This document shows positions 8,213 through 16,793 of a DNA stretch of 64,000 bases, one piece after another. Position 1 is the first letter of the stretch. Every line of letters starts with the position of its first letter. The DNA comes from Flavobacterium daemonense (GTDB lineage: Bacteria > Bacteroidota > Bacteroidia > Flavobacteriales > Flavobacteriaceae). A program made the position numbers and the translations under genes. The notes under the pieces are model-generated. The model was not told the DNA's origin. It saw only the letters and a program-made list of their open reading frames with translations, and made no database searches. The stretch is taken from assembly GCF_007341385.1 (NCBI RefSeq), contig NZ_VJYD01000003.1, forward strand, positions 186,001 to 250,000, in the 5' to 3' direction.

Positions 8213-9856
8213 TTATTTATTTCTCAAAAAGTGATTTAATAAAAATGTAGTTGAGCTATCATGTGTTTTCACAGTTTTAGAATTAATTTCATCCAAAATT
8301 GAATTTGCCAATTGTTTTCCTAATTCAACTCCCCATTGATCAAAACTGAAAATATTCCAGATAATACCTTGAACGAAAATTTTGTGTTCGTATAATGCAA
8401 TTAGCGAACCTAAACTTTTTGGAGTTAATTTTTCAATCAAAATAGTATTTGTTGGCTTGTTTCCTGTAAATACTTTGAAAGGCAATAAATAAGAAGCTTT
8501 TTCTGCAGAAAGTCCTTGTTTGTCAAATTCAGCTTGAACTTGCGCCGGAGTTTTTCCGTTCATTAAAGCTTCAGTCTGTGCAAAAAAGTTTGACATTAAT
8601 TTATCGTGGTGATCTTCGTTTCCGTAAAGTGGTTTTATAAATCCAATAAAATCAGTTGGAATTCTCTTTGTTCCTTGGTGAATCAACTGGAAAAAAGCAT
8701 GTTGCGAGTTTGTTCCTGGCTCTCCCCAAATAATAGTCCCGGTTTGGTAGTTTACAGGTTTTCCGTCACGACCAACACTTTTTCCATTGCTTTCCATAGT
8801 TGCTTGCTGCAAGTAAGGAGCTAATTTTGACAAATATTGTGTATACGGAATCAAAGCTTCACTTTCGGCACCGTAAAAATTATTGTACCAAACGCTTAAT
8901 AAAGCTAAAATTACCGGAATGTTTTCGTCAAATTCTGCCGATTTGAAATGCTCGTCCATATCATGAGCTCCAACTAATAATTGGTTATAATTCTCAAAAC
9001 CAATTGCTAAAGCGATACTTAAACCAACGGCGCTCCAAAGAGAAAATCTTCCTCCAACCCAGTCCCACATTGGGAAAACGTTGTCTGGATTAATTCCGAA
9101 TTCTGTTACTTTTTGAATATTTGTTGAAACGGCTGCAAAGTGTTTTGCAATATCTTCTTGTGTTGCCGATTGCAAAAACCATTCTTTAATAGTTTCTGAA
9201 TTCGAAAGTGTTTCCTGAGTTGTAAAAGTTTTAGAAACAATTACAAATAAAGTAGTTTCAGGATTTAATTTTTTGATTACTTCATTTACGTGATCGCCGT
9301 CAACGTTTGAAACGAAATGTAAGTTCAGGTGATTTTTGTAAAATTGTAAAGCTTCAACTGCCATAACCGGCCCAAGATCTGAACCTCCAATTCCGATATT
9401 TACAACATCTGTAAATGCTTTTCCAGTGTATCCTTTTCTTTGTCCAGAAATTACTTCTTCTGTAAAGTTTTTGATTTTATTTTTTACTTCATAAACTTCC
9501 GGAATTACATTTTCTCCGTCAACTTTAATCACTGCTGATTCTGGAGCACGTAAAGCGGTATGAAGAACAGCACGGTTTTCTGTTTTGTTGATTAATTCTC
9601 CTCCAAAGTAATCAGCAATGGCATTTTTTAATCCAATTGAATTCGCTAATTCTAATAAAAGAGAAACAGTTTCCTGACTGATATTGTTTTTAGAATAATC
9701 AACTAAAAAGTCGTTCCATTGTAAGTTGAATTTCTCAGCACGAGTATTATCCTGCTGAAATAATTCTTGTATCGTAGTTTCGTGAATTGCATTATAGTGG
9801 TTTTGCAGATTTTTCCACGCCTCAGTCCCAGTTGGGTTTGTTGTGTTTAAAGCCAT
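8213..9856 (-). CDS. pgi: glucose-6-phosphate isomerase
   Basis: Cytoplasmic glycolytic/gluconeogenic enzyme that interconverts glucose-6-phosphate and fructose-6-phosphate. At 547 residues it has the length of the long bacterial/eukaryotic form. Visible motifs are GIGGSDLGP (155-163), the PGI signature [14 protein letters not shown] (265-278) and [13 protein letters not shown] with the catalytic region near the C-terminal third. Monocistronic, with its own -7 box and terminator. Confidence 0.97.
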   Translation of the reverse strand: MALNTTNPTGTEAWKNLQNHYNAIHETTIQELFQQDNTRAEKFNLQWNDFLVDYSKNNISQETVSLLLELANSIGLKNAIADYFGGELINKTENRAVLHTALRAPESAVIKVDGENVIPEVYEVKNKIKNFTEEVISGQRKGYTGKAFTDVVNIGIGGSDLGPVMAVEALQFYKNHLNLHFVSNVDGDHVNEVIKKLNPETTLFVIVSKTFTTQETLSNSETIKEWFLQSATQEDIAKHFAAVSTNIQKVTEFGINPDNVFPMWDWVGGRFSLWSAVGLSIALAIGFENYNQLLVGAHDMDEHFKSAEFDENIPVILALLSVWYNNFYGAESEALIPYTQYLSKLAPYLQQATMESNGKSVGRDGKPVNYQTGTIIWGEPGTNSQHAFFQLIHQGTKRIPTDFIGFIKPLYGNEDHHDKLMSNFFAQTEALMNGKTPAQVQAEFDKQGLSAEKASYLLPFKVFTGNKPTNTILIEKLTPKSLGSLIALYEHKIFVQGIIWNIFSFDQWGVELGKQLANSILDEINSKTVKTHDSSTTFLLNHFLRNK

Positions 9857-9895
9857 TTGTATTTTATTATGTGGTTTGTTTTTTTTTTAGAAACA

Positions 9896-9903
9896 CAAAA
9901 ATA
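9896..9903 (-). promoter_or_regulatory. probable -7 promoter box of pgi
   Basis: TATTTTTG on the minus strand, 40 bases ahead of the pgi start codon at 9856, matches TAnnTTTG. No clear -33 TTG at 19-base spacing. Confidence 0.5.
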
Positions 9904-9974
9904 CTGAAATAACTTTTAAAAGCTTAGCGGTTCACGATTATATAACAATAAGTTACGAAAACGTTTTATGTATT

Positions 9975-10082
9975 TTACTTTTGAATTTTTGACGTTATGA
10001 TGATTGCGCCATCATTTTCTTTTTCGTTATAAATTATACGACTGCTGTTTTGGTTTAAAAAATCTAAGCTAATGATGTCAGA
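9975..10082 (-). pseudogene. frameshifted 3' tail of the TonB-plug-like lipoprotein gene
   Basis: Directly downstream of the 10078-10308 reading frame, the neighbouring frame stays open to a taa at 9975-9977. It encodes a continuation that fits the missing end: SDIISLDFLNQNSSRIIY followed by a DGAIIITSK strand. This is the pattern of the end of a TonB-receptor plug domain (DIExIxVLKDASAxAIYGxxGANGVIxITTK in SusC-like proteins). The two frames would join if the seven A residues of the coding strand (plus-strand T at 10083-10089) were six. It is either a real disruption, a phase-variable or slippage site, or a sequencing error. Confidence 0.65.
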
Positions 10083-10308
10083 TTTTTTTAAGTGGCAGTA
10101 AAATCGTGTCTTGTTTTTTATTGTATTTGAAGGGAATTCCATTTATTACTATCAAAGGAGAATTTCCAATCAAATTCTTTTCGAAGGCATTGTCAACTAA
10201 TTTTTGGACAAAGTATCTGTTTTCTTTTTGGTCGCTTAAAATAAAAACCTTCGGATCGGAACATCCTATTATGAAAAGTGCTAAAAGTATCAGTAAGGAT
10301 TTTTTCAT
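10078..10308 (-). CDS. small TonB-plug-like lipoprotein, apparently frameshifted near its end
   Basis: 76 residues from the chosen start. An upstream in-frame ATG at 10410 would overlap the preceding gene and bury the signal peptide, so MKKSLLILLALFIIGC at 10308 is preferred; it is a clear lipoprotein signal with the lipobox cysteine at 16. The mature part contains NSPLIVINGIPF, resembling the PLxVIDGxP strand of TonB-receptor plug domains, without any barrel. The reading frame stops after LPLKKI, but the expected remainder follows in the next frame (see 9975-10082). It is the last gene of a minus-strand run beginning at 13963. Function unknown. Confidence 0.65.
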   Translation of the reverse strand: MKKSLLILLALFIIGCSDPKVFILSDQKENRYFVQKLVDNAFEKNLIGNSPLIVINGIPFKYNKKQDTILLPLKKI

Positions 10309-10351
10309 GAACGAGTAAGGTTTTGCGCTAGGACTTTTTGAATATAGTTTT

Positions 10352-10972
10352 TTACCAAATCTTCCACCAAGGTTTTTTATTGACTTCGATAGTTTTCTTT
10401 TCATTGTCAATTTCGATTCTTTTTAAAGGTTCGGTTTTAATTTTCGAATCATCAAAAAAGAATTCGCCATTGTCAGCCATTCCAAGTGGAGATTTTGTTC
10501 TTTCTTTCCAATCTTCGGTTTGTAATTCGGGAATTAAAGCAATATTGATTTTATTTGCGAATTTTTTTCGCGCTTTTTCAATAATTTCTTCTTCCAGATT
10601 TGAAGATGAATTTTTAAAAAGAGTTAGCGAATTATCGGGAATATTTAAAAGGAAAACTTGGGTTTTGTCGCCAATTTTATAAATATCCAAAACTTTAAAA
10701 TAGGCAATCGTGTCTAAAAGAAAATGACCGATTTTTGCCGAATCAGGATTGAATTTTGATAGATCTTTTGGATGAGCACTCGCAATCAAATATCTGAAAT
10801 TCCCTGAAAGTCCTCCACCAATAGAACTCATATCAGTGAATCCTTTTTCTTGAATTATTTGTCCGACTTTGTAATTCGAAATTAAATTCTCCGGCAAGTC
10901 AGTGTCTCTGTAAAATAGTTTTAAACCAGAAAAGGTTTCATGATACATGGCTTTTAAACGCGAATTTTTCAT
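10352..10972 (-). CDS. hypothetical protein, 206 aa
   Basis: No family is recognised. There is no signal peptide, and the protein is probably cytoplasmic. It has a glycine-rich segment (SSIGGGLSGNFRYLIAS, about residues 48-64), a charged middle and an unusual C-terminus rich in Lys and Trp (KKPWWKIW). It lies 36 bases after the M23 peptidase gene and 43 bases before the plug-like lipoprotein gene, so it is probably in one transcript with them. ATG at codon 9 is a possible alternative start. Confidence 0.6.
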   Translation of the reverse strand: MKNSRLKAMYHETFSGLKLFYRDTDLPENLISNYKVGQIIQEKGFTDMSSIGGGLSGNFRYLIASAHPKDLSKFNPDSAKIGHFLLDTIAYFKVLDIYKIGDKTQVFLLNIPDNSLTLFKNSSSNLEEEIIEKARKKFANKINIALIPELQTEDWKERTKSPLGMADNGEFFFDDSKIKTEPLKRIEIDNEKKTIEVNKKPWWKIW

Positions 10973-11008
10973 GACTTTTTGATTTAAAGAATTGTAAAAA
11001 TAGGTGAT

Positions 11009-12229
11009 TTACAAATTCCCAATGCTATCCAATTCTCTTTTCAAAGGTTCAATTTGTTTTGTAAAACGAGTTTTGTCATTTCCGGTTAAAGATTCGCCAG
11101 TTGGTAAATTTAATCGAAGAGCATCTACCTGAACGCCGTTTTTCCAGAAACGATAACAAACGTGTGGCCCCGAAGCTAAACCTGTACTTCCAACCAAACC
11201 AATTGTCTGACCTTGCGTAACGCGCTGTCCATGGCGCACCAAGATTTTTGACATATGTAAATATTGAGTAGAGTAGGTTCCGTTGTGTTTCACTTTTACA
11301 AAGTTTCCGTTTCCGGCAGTATATCCTGTCGTTTCAACAACTCCAGATGCTGTTGTAGAAATTGGAGTTCCGGTTGGTGCCGCATAATCGGTTCCTTTGT
11401 GCGCTTTCCAAGTATGTTGCACCGGATGAAACCTATTCATTGTAAATCTAGAAGTAATGCGGCTGAATTTAATAGGTGTTTTTAAGAAGAAATTTTTAAG
11501 TGTTCTTCCTTGATCGTCATAATATTCTACTTTTCCAGAAAGGGTGTCTTTTTCGAATGGAAAGGCATAAACGATTTTTCCTTTATATTCAAAAAAGGCA
11601 GCTTCGAGTTCTTCAACGCCGTCATACGTTTTTCCGTTGATGAATCTTTCTGTGAAAATTAATCCGTAGCGATCTCCTTTTTTAAGCTTGAAGAAGTCGA
11701 TCGACCAAGAAAAAACTTTAGTGATTCTACTGGCAAGAGCTGTTTCTACACTTTCATTTCCTAAAGTTTCAGAAAGTGAGCTTTTTAAAACGCCTCCAAT
11801 AATTTTGCGTTTTAAAGTAACTGGTTTTATTTTTTTATACGCTTTTGCAATACTGTCTCTTAAATCTATGACATAATACGTCAAAGCGTCAGGCTGATAA
11901 ATAAAAACCTCAAGATTATTAGTTTTATTTTTTGCACGAAGCAAAGTATAAGGTTTGTTGTATCGGATAGATCTAACGTTAAAAGAATCTTTTACCTGTT
12001 CAACAATATCGTGTACTTTTTTGTCGCCAATATTTTGACTCTGAAAAATAGATCCAAACGAATCTCCTTTTGAAATGGTATCGTTTACAACATTAAAGTC
12101 TGCGTAATTAAATCCAAACTCTACCTTTTTAGTTTTTGGTTTTGTGATTTTAGTTTCAACTTTTTCATCCGTTTTATTACATGAAAATACTGAGAATAAA
12201 AGGATTATAATTACAACTGCTTTTTTCAA
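11009..12229 (-). CDS. M23-family peptidoglycan endopeptidase lipoprotein
   Basis: 406 residues. The lipoprotein signal has its lipobox cysteine at 17 (LFSVFSC). A central domain at about 40-250 is related to the Csd3/OapA-like N-terminal region of many M23 proteins, and the C-terminal LytM domain spans about 262-370. Zinc-site residues are H277 and D281 (HKGTD). H325 (YLHMS) fits the conserved histidine. The usual final HxH motif reads HVC (H356, C358), so cysteine replaces the expected zinc-binding histidine. It probably cleaves cross-links of peptidoglycan in the periplasm. It starts 31 bases after the tryptophan dioxygenase gene. Confidence 0.88.
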   Translation of the reverse strand: MKKAVVIIILLFSVFSCNKTDEKVETKITKPKTKKVEFGFNYADFNVVNDTISKGDSFGSIFQSQNIGDKKVHDIVEQVKDSFNVRSIRYNKPYTLLRAKNKTNNLEVFIYQPDALTYYVIDLRDSIAKAYKKIKPVTLKRKIIGGVLKSSLSETLGNESVETALASRITKVFSWSIDFFKLKKGDRYGLIFTERFINGKTYDGVEELEAAFFEYKGKIVYAFPFEKDTLSGKVEYYDDQGRTLKNFFLKTPIKFSRITSRFTMNRFHPVQHTWKAHKGTDYAAPTGTPISTTASGVVETTGYTAGNGNFVKVKHNGTYSTQYLHMSKILVRHGQRVTQGQTIGLVGSTGLASGPHVCYRFWKNGVQVDALRLNLPTGESLTGNDKTRFTKQIEPLKRELDSIGNL

Positions 12230-12260
12230 ACTTCTATTTTTTTTGGGAAATTATAGTGGT

Positions 12261-13193
12261 TTATTCATTTCCCCAATTTGACAATTCTTCTTCGGTCCAC
12301 AATTTAGGAAAAAAGATGCGTCTTTGGTATTTTGGATGCATATATTTTTGCCAGTCACTTCCTCCGGTCGCTTCTCCGTTGCCTTTTCCACTTTCTAAAA
12401 TATATTTTCTCGCAGTATTCAAATGCTGCATTACCCAAGTAATATTTACAGTTTTGTCATAATGGCGCATAGCGTCAATCAACTCTGTGTTTTGCTGATC
12501 TTCAACAGGAAGTTGAGTAAATTTTTGCCAAATGTTTTTCGTTTTAAACGATGACATCTGTCTTAAAAACTGGTCTTTATATTTCTTTTCAAACTCGTTC
12601 AACAAGTATGATTTTTCGCCAGTATGATAATCTTTTCCAGCAGCTTGCCAGTACAAATGTTCAAAACTGGTTTCCAAATCTGTGTTTTCGTCAAAGTTTA
12701 CTTTATATCTTCTGTCTGTTAAATTGATAACATCAGTTGATGCAAATTCGATCATTCTATATTGTGCGCTTTGAAAACCACTTGCTGGAGTTAAAGTATT
12801 TCTGAATTTCATGTATTGATCTACTTCCATTCCATTTTCCATAATGCTGAAGGAGTTTGTCAGCATGTCAAAATAACGTGTCACTCTTGAAAGTCTTTCG
12901 CTGAAAAAATCTACCTGAATGTTTTGTTCGTCGGCAATTTGATTGATTTCCCACAAAATCATTTTGAAGATTAATTCGTTGACTTGATGATACATAATAA
13001 ATACCATTTCATCAGGAAGTGTAGTGCGTTGTATTTGTAAATTTAATAGGGCATCTGTTTGAATGTAATCCCAATAAGTGATTGGTTTTGACCAAAGCAA
13101 TCCTTCTAACTGAACATCAGTTTTTTGATTTATAGCTTGGAATTTTTGATCAATTTCTTTTAAAATTGATTCTGATTGATCAGTAAGGTTCAT
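12261..13193 (-). CDS. kynA: tryptophan 2,3-dioxygenase
   Basis: Heme enzyme that opens the indole ring of L-tryptophan to N-formylkynurenine, the first step of the kynurenine pathway. The 310-residue protein shows the family's MYHQVNELIFKMILWEI helix, with the active-site histidine in YHQV. It also shows an RNTLTPASGFQSAQYR segment that contacts the substrate, and QHLNTARKYI plus GEATGGSDWQKYM near the C-terminus. Its start codon overlaps the stop of the DUF3108 gene in the form TAATG, indicating translational coupling. No kynureninase or formamidase gene is in the window. Confidence 0.93.
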   Translation of the reverse strand: MNLTDQSESILKEIDQKFQAINQKTDVQLEGLLWSKPITYWDYIQTDALLNLQIQRTTLPDEMVFIMYHQVNELIFKMILWEINQIADEQNIQVDFFSERLSRVTRYFDMLTNSFSIMENGMEVDQYMKFRNTLTPASGFQSAQYRMIEFASTDVINLTDRRYKVNFDENTDLETSFEHLYWQAAGKDYHTGEKSYLLNEFEKKYKDQFLRQMSSFKTKNIWQKFTQLPVEDQQNTELIDAMRHYDKTVNITWVMQHLNTARKYILESGKGNGEATGGSDWQKYMHPKYQRRIFFPKLWTEEELSNWGNE

Positions 13194-13963
13194 TATTTTT
13201 TTGCTTTAAATGGATTTTTTAATCCTTTATATTCATCAAGATCTGCTTTGAGTGATCCCACGGCAAGATCTGCTTTAATTCGAATAGGAACTTTGTTGTC
13301 GTCGTCTGTAATCCAAAGTGTTAGGCTTTCTTCTTCTTTAAAAACCCTTCCTTTTTGAACCAATGGTTTAAAGACCATTGTAGAAACGGTGCCAAATTTA
13401 GTTGTAATATCTTGACGGCCTACATATTTTAACTTAAATTTTGTGATTTCATCATCAAAAAACATGTCAATTATTATGGCTTCACCGGTTTTTAGTTTGT
13501 CAATGTTCGGATGATTTCTTAAGTAATAAAATGAGGAAACAATATCTTGTATATTGTCACTGGTAATGATGGTTTTTTCAGTTTTTCGTTTATAGTCTTT
13601 GACCAAAACACGATTTTCATTTTGATTAAAAAAACCTTCCTGATTTTTGGTATAGCCGCCTTCATCAATTTTTCTCACATAGCGATAAGGACTTCCGGTT
13701 TCTTTATCAAAATAACTTTCGTATAAATCTTCAACTTTAAAGAAAAACTTTGACATACCGGTTGTGTAACCTTTACCCACCGCATGAAATACTTTTTTGT
13801 TGTTTATTGTTGCGTCTTTAATCTCAAGTGTAGCGTATCCGGCGTTTATGATTCCGTAGTGAATTCTGAATTTAAAAAACTCTCCCGTATCGAAAGCATC
13901 TTCTTTTTGTGTATCAAAACTAAAGGCTGTGAGGATGAATATAGTGAGGATAAATTTTTTCAT
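13193..13963 (-). CDS. DUF3108 domain-containing exported protein
   Basis: 256 residues with a signal peptide at about 1-17 and one DUF3108 domain over most of the rest. Recognisable segments are GEFFKFRIHYGIINAGYATLEI near the N-terminus and TLWITDDDNKVPIRI with DLAVGSLKADL near the end. The function of DUF3108 is not established; the protein is probably periplasmic. It heads a compact minus-strand cluster with kynA (one-base overlap), the M23 lipoprotein and two small genes. A weak promoter-like TAgaaTTTG lies at 13998-14006 (minus strand). Confidence 0.85.
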   Translation of the reverse strand: MKKFILTIFILTAFSFDTQKEDAFDTGEFFKFRIHYGIINAGYATLEIKDATINNKKVFHAVGKGYTTGMSKFFFKVEDLYESYFDKETGSPYRYVRKIDEGGYTKNQEGFFNQNENRVLVKDYKRKTEKTIITSDNIQDIVSSFYYLRNHPNIDKLKTGEAIIIDMFFDDEITKFKLKYVGRQDITTKFGTVSTMVFKPLVQKGRVFKEEESLTLWITDDDNKVPIRIKADLAVGSLKADLDEYKGLKNPFKAKK

Positions 13964-14021
13964 AGTGCTGTTTTACAATTATTTATGAGGATAAATGCAA
14001 ATTCTATTCCAAATGTACCAA

Positions 14022-14136
14022 AACAAAAAAACTCAGTCAAGTAATGACTGAGTTTTTATGCTATTAACTAACCAAAAAACTATAAATTATGAAATTTATA
14101 TCAATCCAAAAGGAAACCACCCCTTTTGTTTTGCGA
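14022..14136 (-). ncRNA. candidate small RNA with its own promoter box and terminator
   Basis: On the minus strand a perfect -7 box TATCTTTG (plus-strand 14140-14147) is followed by about 115 bases without a good reading frame, ending in a strong terminator. The terminator is a 13-base-pair stem (14026-14038 with 14045-14057) followed by a T-run. Two more hairpins can form. Near the 5' end CAAAAGG pairs with CCTTTTG around a GGTGGTTT loop, and in the middle ATAAATT pairs with AATTTAT. It lies between hpd and the DUF3108 gene. It could be an independent small RNA or a terminated leader (attenuator) of the DUF3108-kynA operon. Not matched to a known RNA family. Confidence 0.45.
14026..14057 (-). 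terminator. Rho-independent terminator between hpd and the DUF3108 gene
   Basis: aaaaactcagtca (14026-14038) and tgactgagttttt (14045-14057) form a perfect 13-base-pair stem with a six-base loop. A and T runs flank both sides, so it could work in either direction; the minus direction has the longer T-run. Confidence 0.88.
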
Positions 14137-14256
14137 GTGCAAAGATAGATAGAAAGTTCAAAAAAGAAATAGCAAAAGGCAAGTTTAACATAACATTTGC
14201 ATAAAAACCATCATTTTACAGAGAATTCTTCTGTATAATGTAAAAATGTTGCATTT

Positions 14257-15417
14257 TTATAGTGTTCCTCTCAATTCTTGCTCTCTTTCAATAGACTCAA
14301 AAAGGGCTTTAAAGTTACCTGCACCGAATCCTTTTGCACCCATTCTCTGAATAATTTCGAAGAAAAGGGTAGGTCTGTCCTGAACTGGCTTGGTAAATAT
14401 CTGTAAAAGGTAGCCATCTTCATCGGCATCTACCATGATGGCTAATTTTTCAATTTCATTAATGTCTTCTTTCATCATACCCATGTGAACGCCCAATCTT
14501 TCAGGGATTGCTTCATAATATGTATGAGGAGGAGCAGATAAAAATTCAACACCGCGTGCTCTTAACTGAGATACGGTTTTGATAATATCATCTGTCGCAA
14601 TGGCAATGTGCTGAATTCCAGGTCCGCCATAGAAGTCTAAATATTCTTCAATTTGTGATTTTTTCTTTCCTTCGGCTGGTTCATTGATTGGGAATTTGAT
14701 TCTTCCATTTCCGTTTGACATTACTTTACTCATCAATGCAGAATATTCCGTCGTGATTTGTTTGTCATCAAAAGATAGGAAATTCACAAATCCCATAACT
14801 TCTTCGTAGAATTTTACCCAAGTATTCATTTCATTCCAACCCACATTTCCAACCATGTGATCGATATATTTTAATCCTGTTGGTTCTGGATTGTAGTCTG
14901 ATTTCCATTCTTTGTAACCTGGCAAGAAAACACCATTGTAGTTTTTTCTTTCTACAAAAATATGAACTGTTTCACCGTACGTGTAAATTCCAGAACGGAT
15001 AACTTGCCCAAATTCATCTTCCTCAACAGTTGGTTCCATGAAAGAACGCGCACCGCGTTTCATAGTTTCTTCGTAAGATTTTGTAGCATCTTCAACCCAA
15101 AGTGCTGCAACTTTTACTCCGTCACCATGTTTTTTCAAATGTTCGTTGATTGGAGAATCTGCTGTTAAAGGCGTTGTCAAAACAATTCTGATTTTGTCTT
15201 GCTTCAATACATAAGACGCTTTGTCTTTTACTCCAGTTTCTAATCCGGCGTAAGCCAATGATTGATATCCGAAAGCTGTTTTATAATAATGTGCAGATTG
15301 TTTTGCATTGCCTACATAAAACTCTACATAATCTGTTCCTAATAATGGAAGGAAATCCTGTGCTCCTTCAAAGATTTTCTCTAATCCGTATTCTACTGAT
15401 TTAACTTCTTTTGACAT
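14257..15417 (-). CDS. hpd: 4-hydroxyphenylpyruvate dioxygenase
   Basis: Non-heme Fe(II) enzyme that converts 4-hydroxyphenylpyruvate to homogentisate in tyrosine degradation. At 386 residues it has two vicinal-oxygen-chelate halves. The expected iron ligands are H187 (YIDHMVGN), H270 (GIQHIAIATDD) and E354 (FFEIIQR). It is transcribed in the same direction as, and downstream of, the homogentisate dioxygenase gene. A 218-base gap with an inverted repeat separates them. Confidence 0.96.
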   Translation of the reverse strand: MSKEVKSVEYGLEKIFEGAQDFLPLLGTDYVEFYVGNAKQSAHYYKTAFGYQSLAYAGLETGVKDKASYVLKQDKIRIVLTTPLTADSPINEHLKKHGDGVKVAALWVEDATKSYEETMKRGARSFMEPTVEEDEFGQVIRSGIYTYGETVHIFVERKNYNGVFLPGYKEWKSDYNPEPTGLKYIDHMVGNVGWNEMNTWVKFYEEVMGFVNFLSFDDKQITTEYSALMSKVMSNGNGRIKFPINEPAEGKKKSQIEEYLDFYGGPGIQHIAIATDDIIKTVSQLRARGVEFLSAPPHTYYEAIPERLGVHMGMMKEDINEIEKLAIMVDADEDGYLLQIFTKPVQDRPTLFFEIIQRMGAKGFGAGNFKALFESIEREQELRGTL

Positions 15418-15480
15418 GATGTTTATTTGTTTAATCGGCTAATCGTTTAATTGATTTTCCGAAATGTTGTGTTTAAGTTT

Positions 15481-15627
15481 TTTTTACCGCAAAGAGCGCA
15501 AAGGCTTTTTTGAGAAAGATTTTGTAAATCGCTAAGAACGCAAAGCTTTGTGGACTTGGTTTGATAAAACTCTCTTAAAAACTTTGTGAACTTTGCGAAA
15601 AATCCTTTGCGAACTTTGCGGTTAAAT
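15481..15627. repeat. intergenic imperfect inverted repeat (accgcaaag...cgcaaagg family)
   Basis: Left arm at about 15485-15511 (accgcaaagagcgcaaagg, then T-rich) and right arm at about 15597-15626 (cctttgcgaactttgcggt core) are reverse complements except for two central bases. Further cgcaaag/ctttgcg words lie between them, so a long branched hairpin is possible. A related but more decayed copy lies between batD and batE (23979-24049). Confidence 0.75.
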
Positions 15628-15635
15628 TCGACTAG

Positions 15636-16793
15636 TTACTCCGTCCAAGATTTGTAATATTTCCCATCATCCAGTCCCATAGCTTCTTCCGTTACCATTA
15701 ATGGCCTGAAAGTATCAACCATAACGGCTAATTCTTGAGTTTCTTTATGGCCAATACTGCGTTCCATTGCACCTGGTGCTGGACCATGTGGAATTCCTTT
15801 TGGGTGTAAAGTGATGTGTCCTTGCTCAATATTATTTCGGCTCATAAAATCGCCATCAACGTAATAAAGAACTTCGTCAGAATCTATATTGCTGTGGTTG
15901 TATGGTGCCGGAATTGCTTTCGGGTGATAATCGTAAAGTCTTGGACAGAATGAACAAACGACAAAAGCTGCCGTTTCAAAAGTTTGATGTACCGGAGGAG
16001 GTTGATGAACACGCCCCGTTATAGGTTCGAAATTATGAATTGAAAATCCGTATGGGAAATTATATCCGTCCCAACCCACAACATCAAAAGGATGAGTCGC
16101 ATAAACCACTTCGTGAATCATGCCTTCTTTTTTGATTTTAATTAAAAAATCTCCTTTTTCGTCGTGTGTTTCCAATTCGTTTGGCAAAATAAAATCACGC
16201 TCGCAAAATGGAGAATGTTCTAAATGCTGACCGGATTGGTTTTTATATCGTTTTGGTGTATAAAATGGAGAGTATGATTCTACGTAAAACAATCTGTTTT
16301 CTGTAGTTTCAAATTCTATTTGGTAAATAATGCCTCTTGGAATAATTAAGTAATCACCATATTCAAACGGAATATTTCCTAACATGGTTCTTAATTTTCC
16401 TTTTCCTTTGTGGATGAAAAGCATTTCATCGGCATCGGCATTTTTGTAGAAATAATTTCGAAGTGATTCTTTCGGCGCAGCCAAACCAATAATACAGTCT
16501 TTGTTGACTAACATTGCTTTTCGGCTGTCCAGAAAATCATTTTCAGGCTTCAATTCGAAACCTTTAAAAAGCAAAGATTTTATGTTTTTTCCGATTGCAA
16601 TTTTTGGCTCAACCGAATATGAGTTTAAAATTTCTTTTACCTGTGTTGGACGGTGAACGTGGTACGACAAAGAAGAATGTCCGTGAAAACCTTCGGTTCC
16701 AAATAATTGTTCGTAATAAAAACCTCCATTTGGTTTTTCGAACTGGGTGTGTCTTTTTTGAGGAAAATTTCCAAGTTTATGATATAATGGCAT
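15636..16793 (-). CDS. hmgA: homogentisate 1,2-dioxygenase
   Basis: Fe(II) ring-cleaving enzyme that turns homogentisate into maleylacetoacetate, following hpd in tyrosine catabolism. 385 residues, somewhat shorter than the human enzyme and typical of the Bacteroidota form. Cupin-type metal-site motifs are visible: HQPPPVHQTFE, VLYYVDGDF, and HPKGIPHGPAPGAMERSIG, which carries glutamate and histidine ligands. The fumarylacetoacetase and isomerase needed to finish the pathway are not in the window. Confidence 0.94.
   Translation of the reverse strand: MPLYHKLGNFPQKRHTQFEKPNGGFYYEQLFGTEGFHGHSSLSYHVHRPTQVKEILNSYSVEPKIAIGKNIKSLLFKGFELKPENDFLDSRKAMLVNKDCIIGLAAPKESLRNYFYKNADADEMLFIHKGKGKLRTMLGNIPFEYGDYLIIPRGIIYQIEFETTENRLFYVESYSPFYTPKRYKNQSGQHLEHSPFCERDFILPNELETHDEKGDFLIKIKKEGMIHEVVYATHPFDVVGWDGYNFPYGFSIHNFEPITGRVHQPPPVHQTFETAAFVVCSFCPRLYDYHPKAIPAPYNHSNIDSDEVLYYVDGDFMSRNNIEQGHITLHPKGIPHGPAPGAMERSIGHKETQELAVMVDTFRPLMVTEEAMGLDDGKYYKSWTE

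Noticed and set aside
14089..14148. Short plus-strand frame of 19 codons starting ATGAAATTT inside the candidate RNA
   Set aside because: Promoter box and terminator T-run agree better with a minus-strand RNA, and the frame has no support beyond an ATG. It cannot be fully excluded as a leader peptide.
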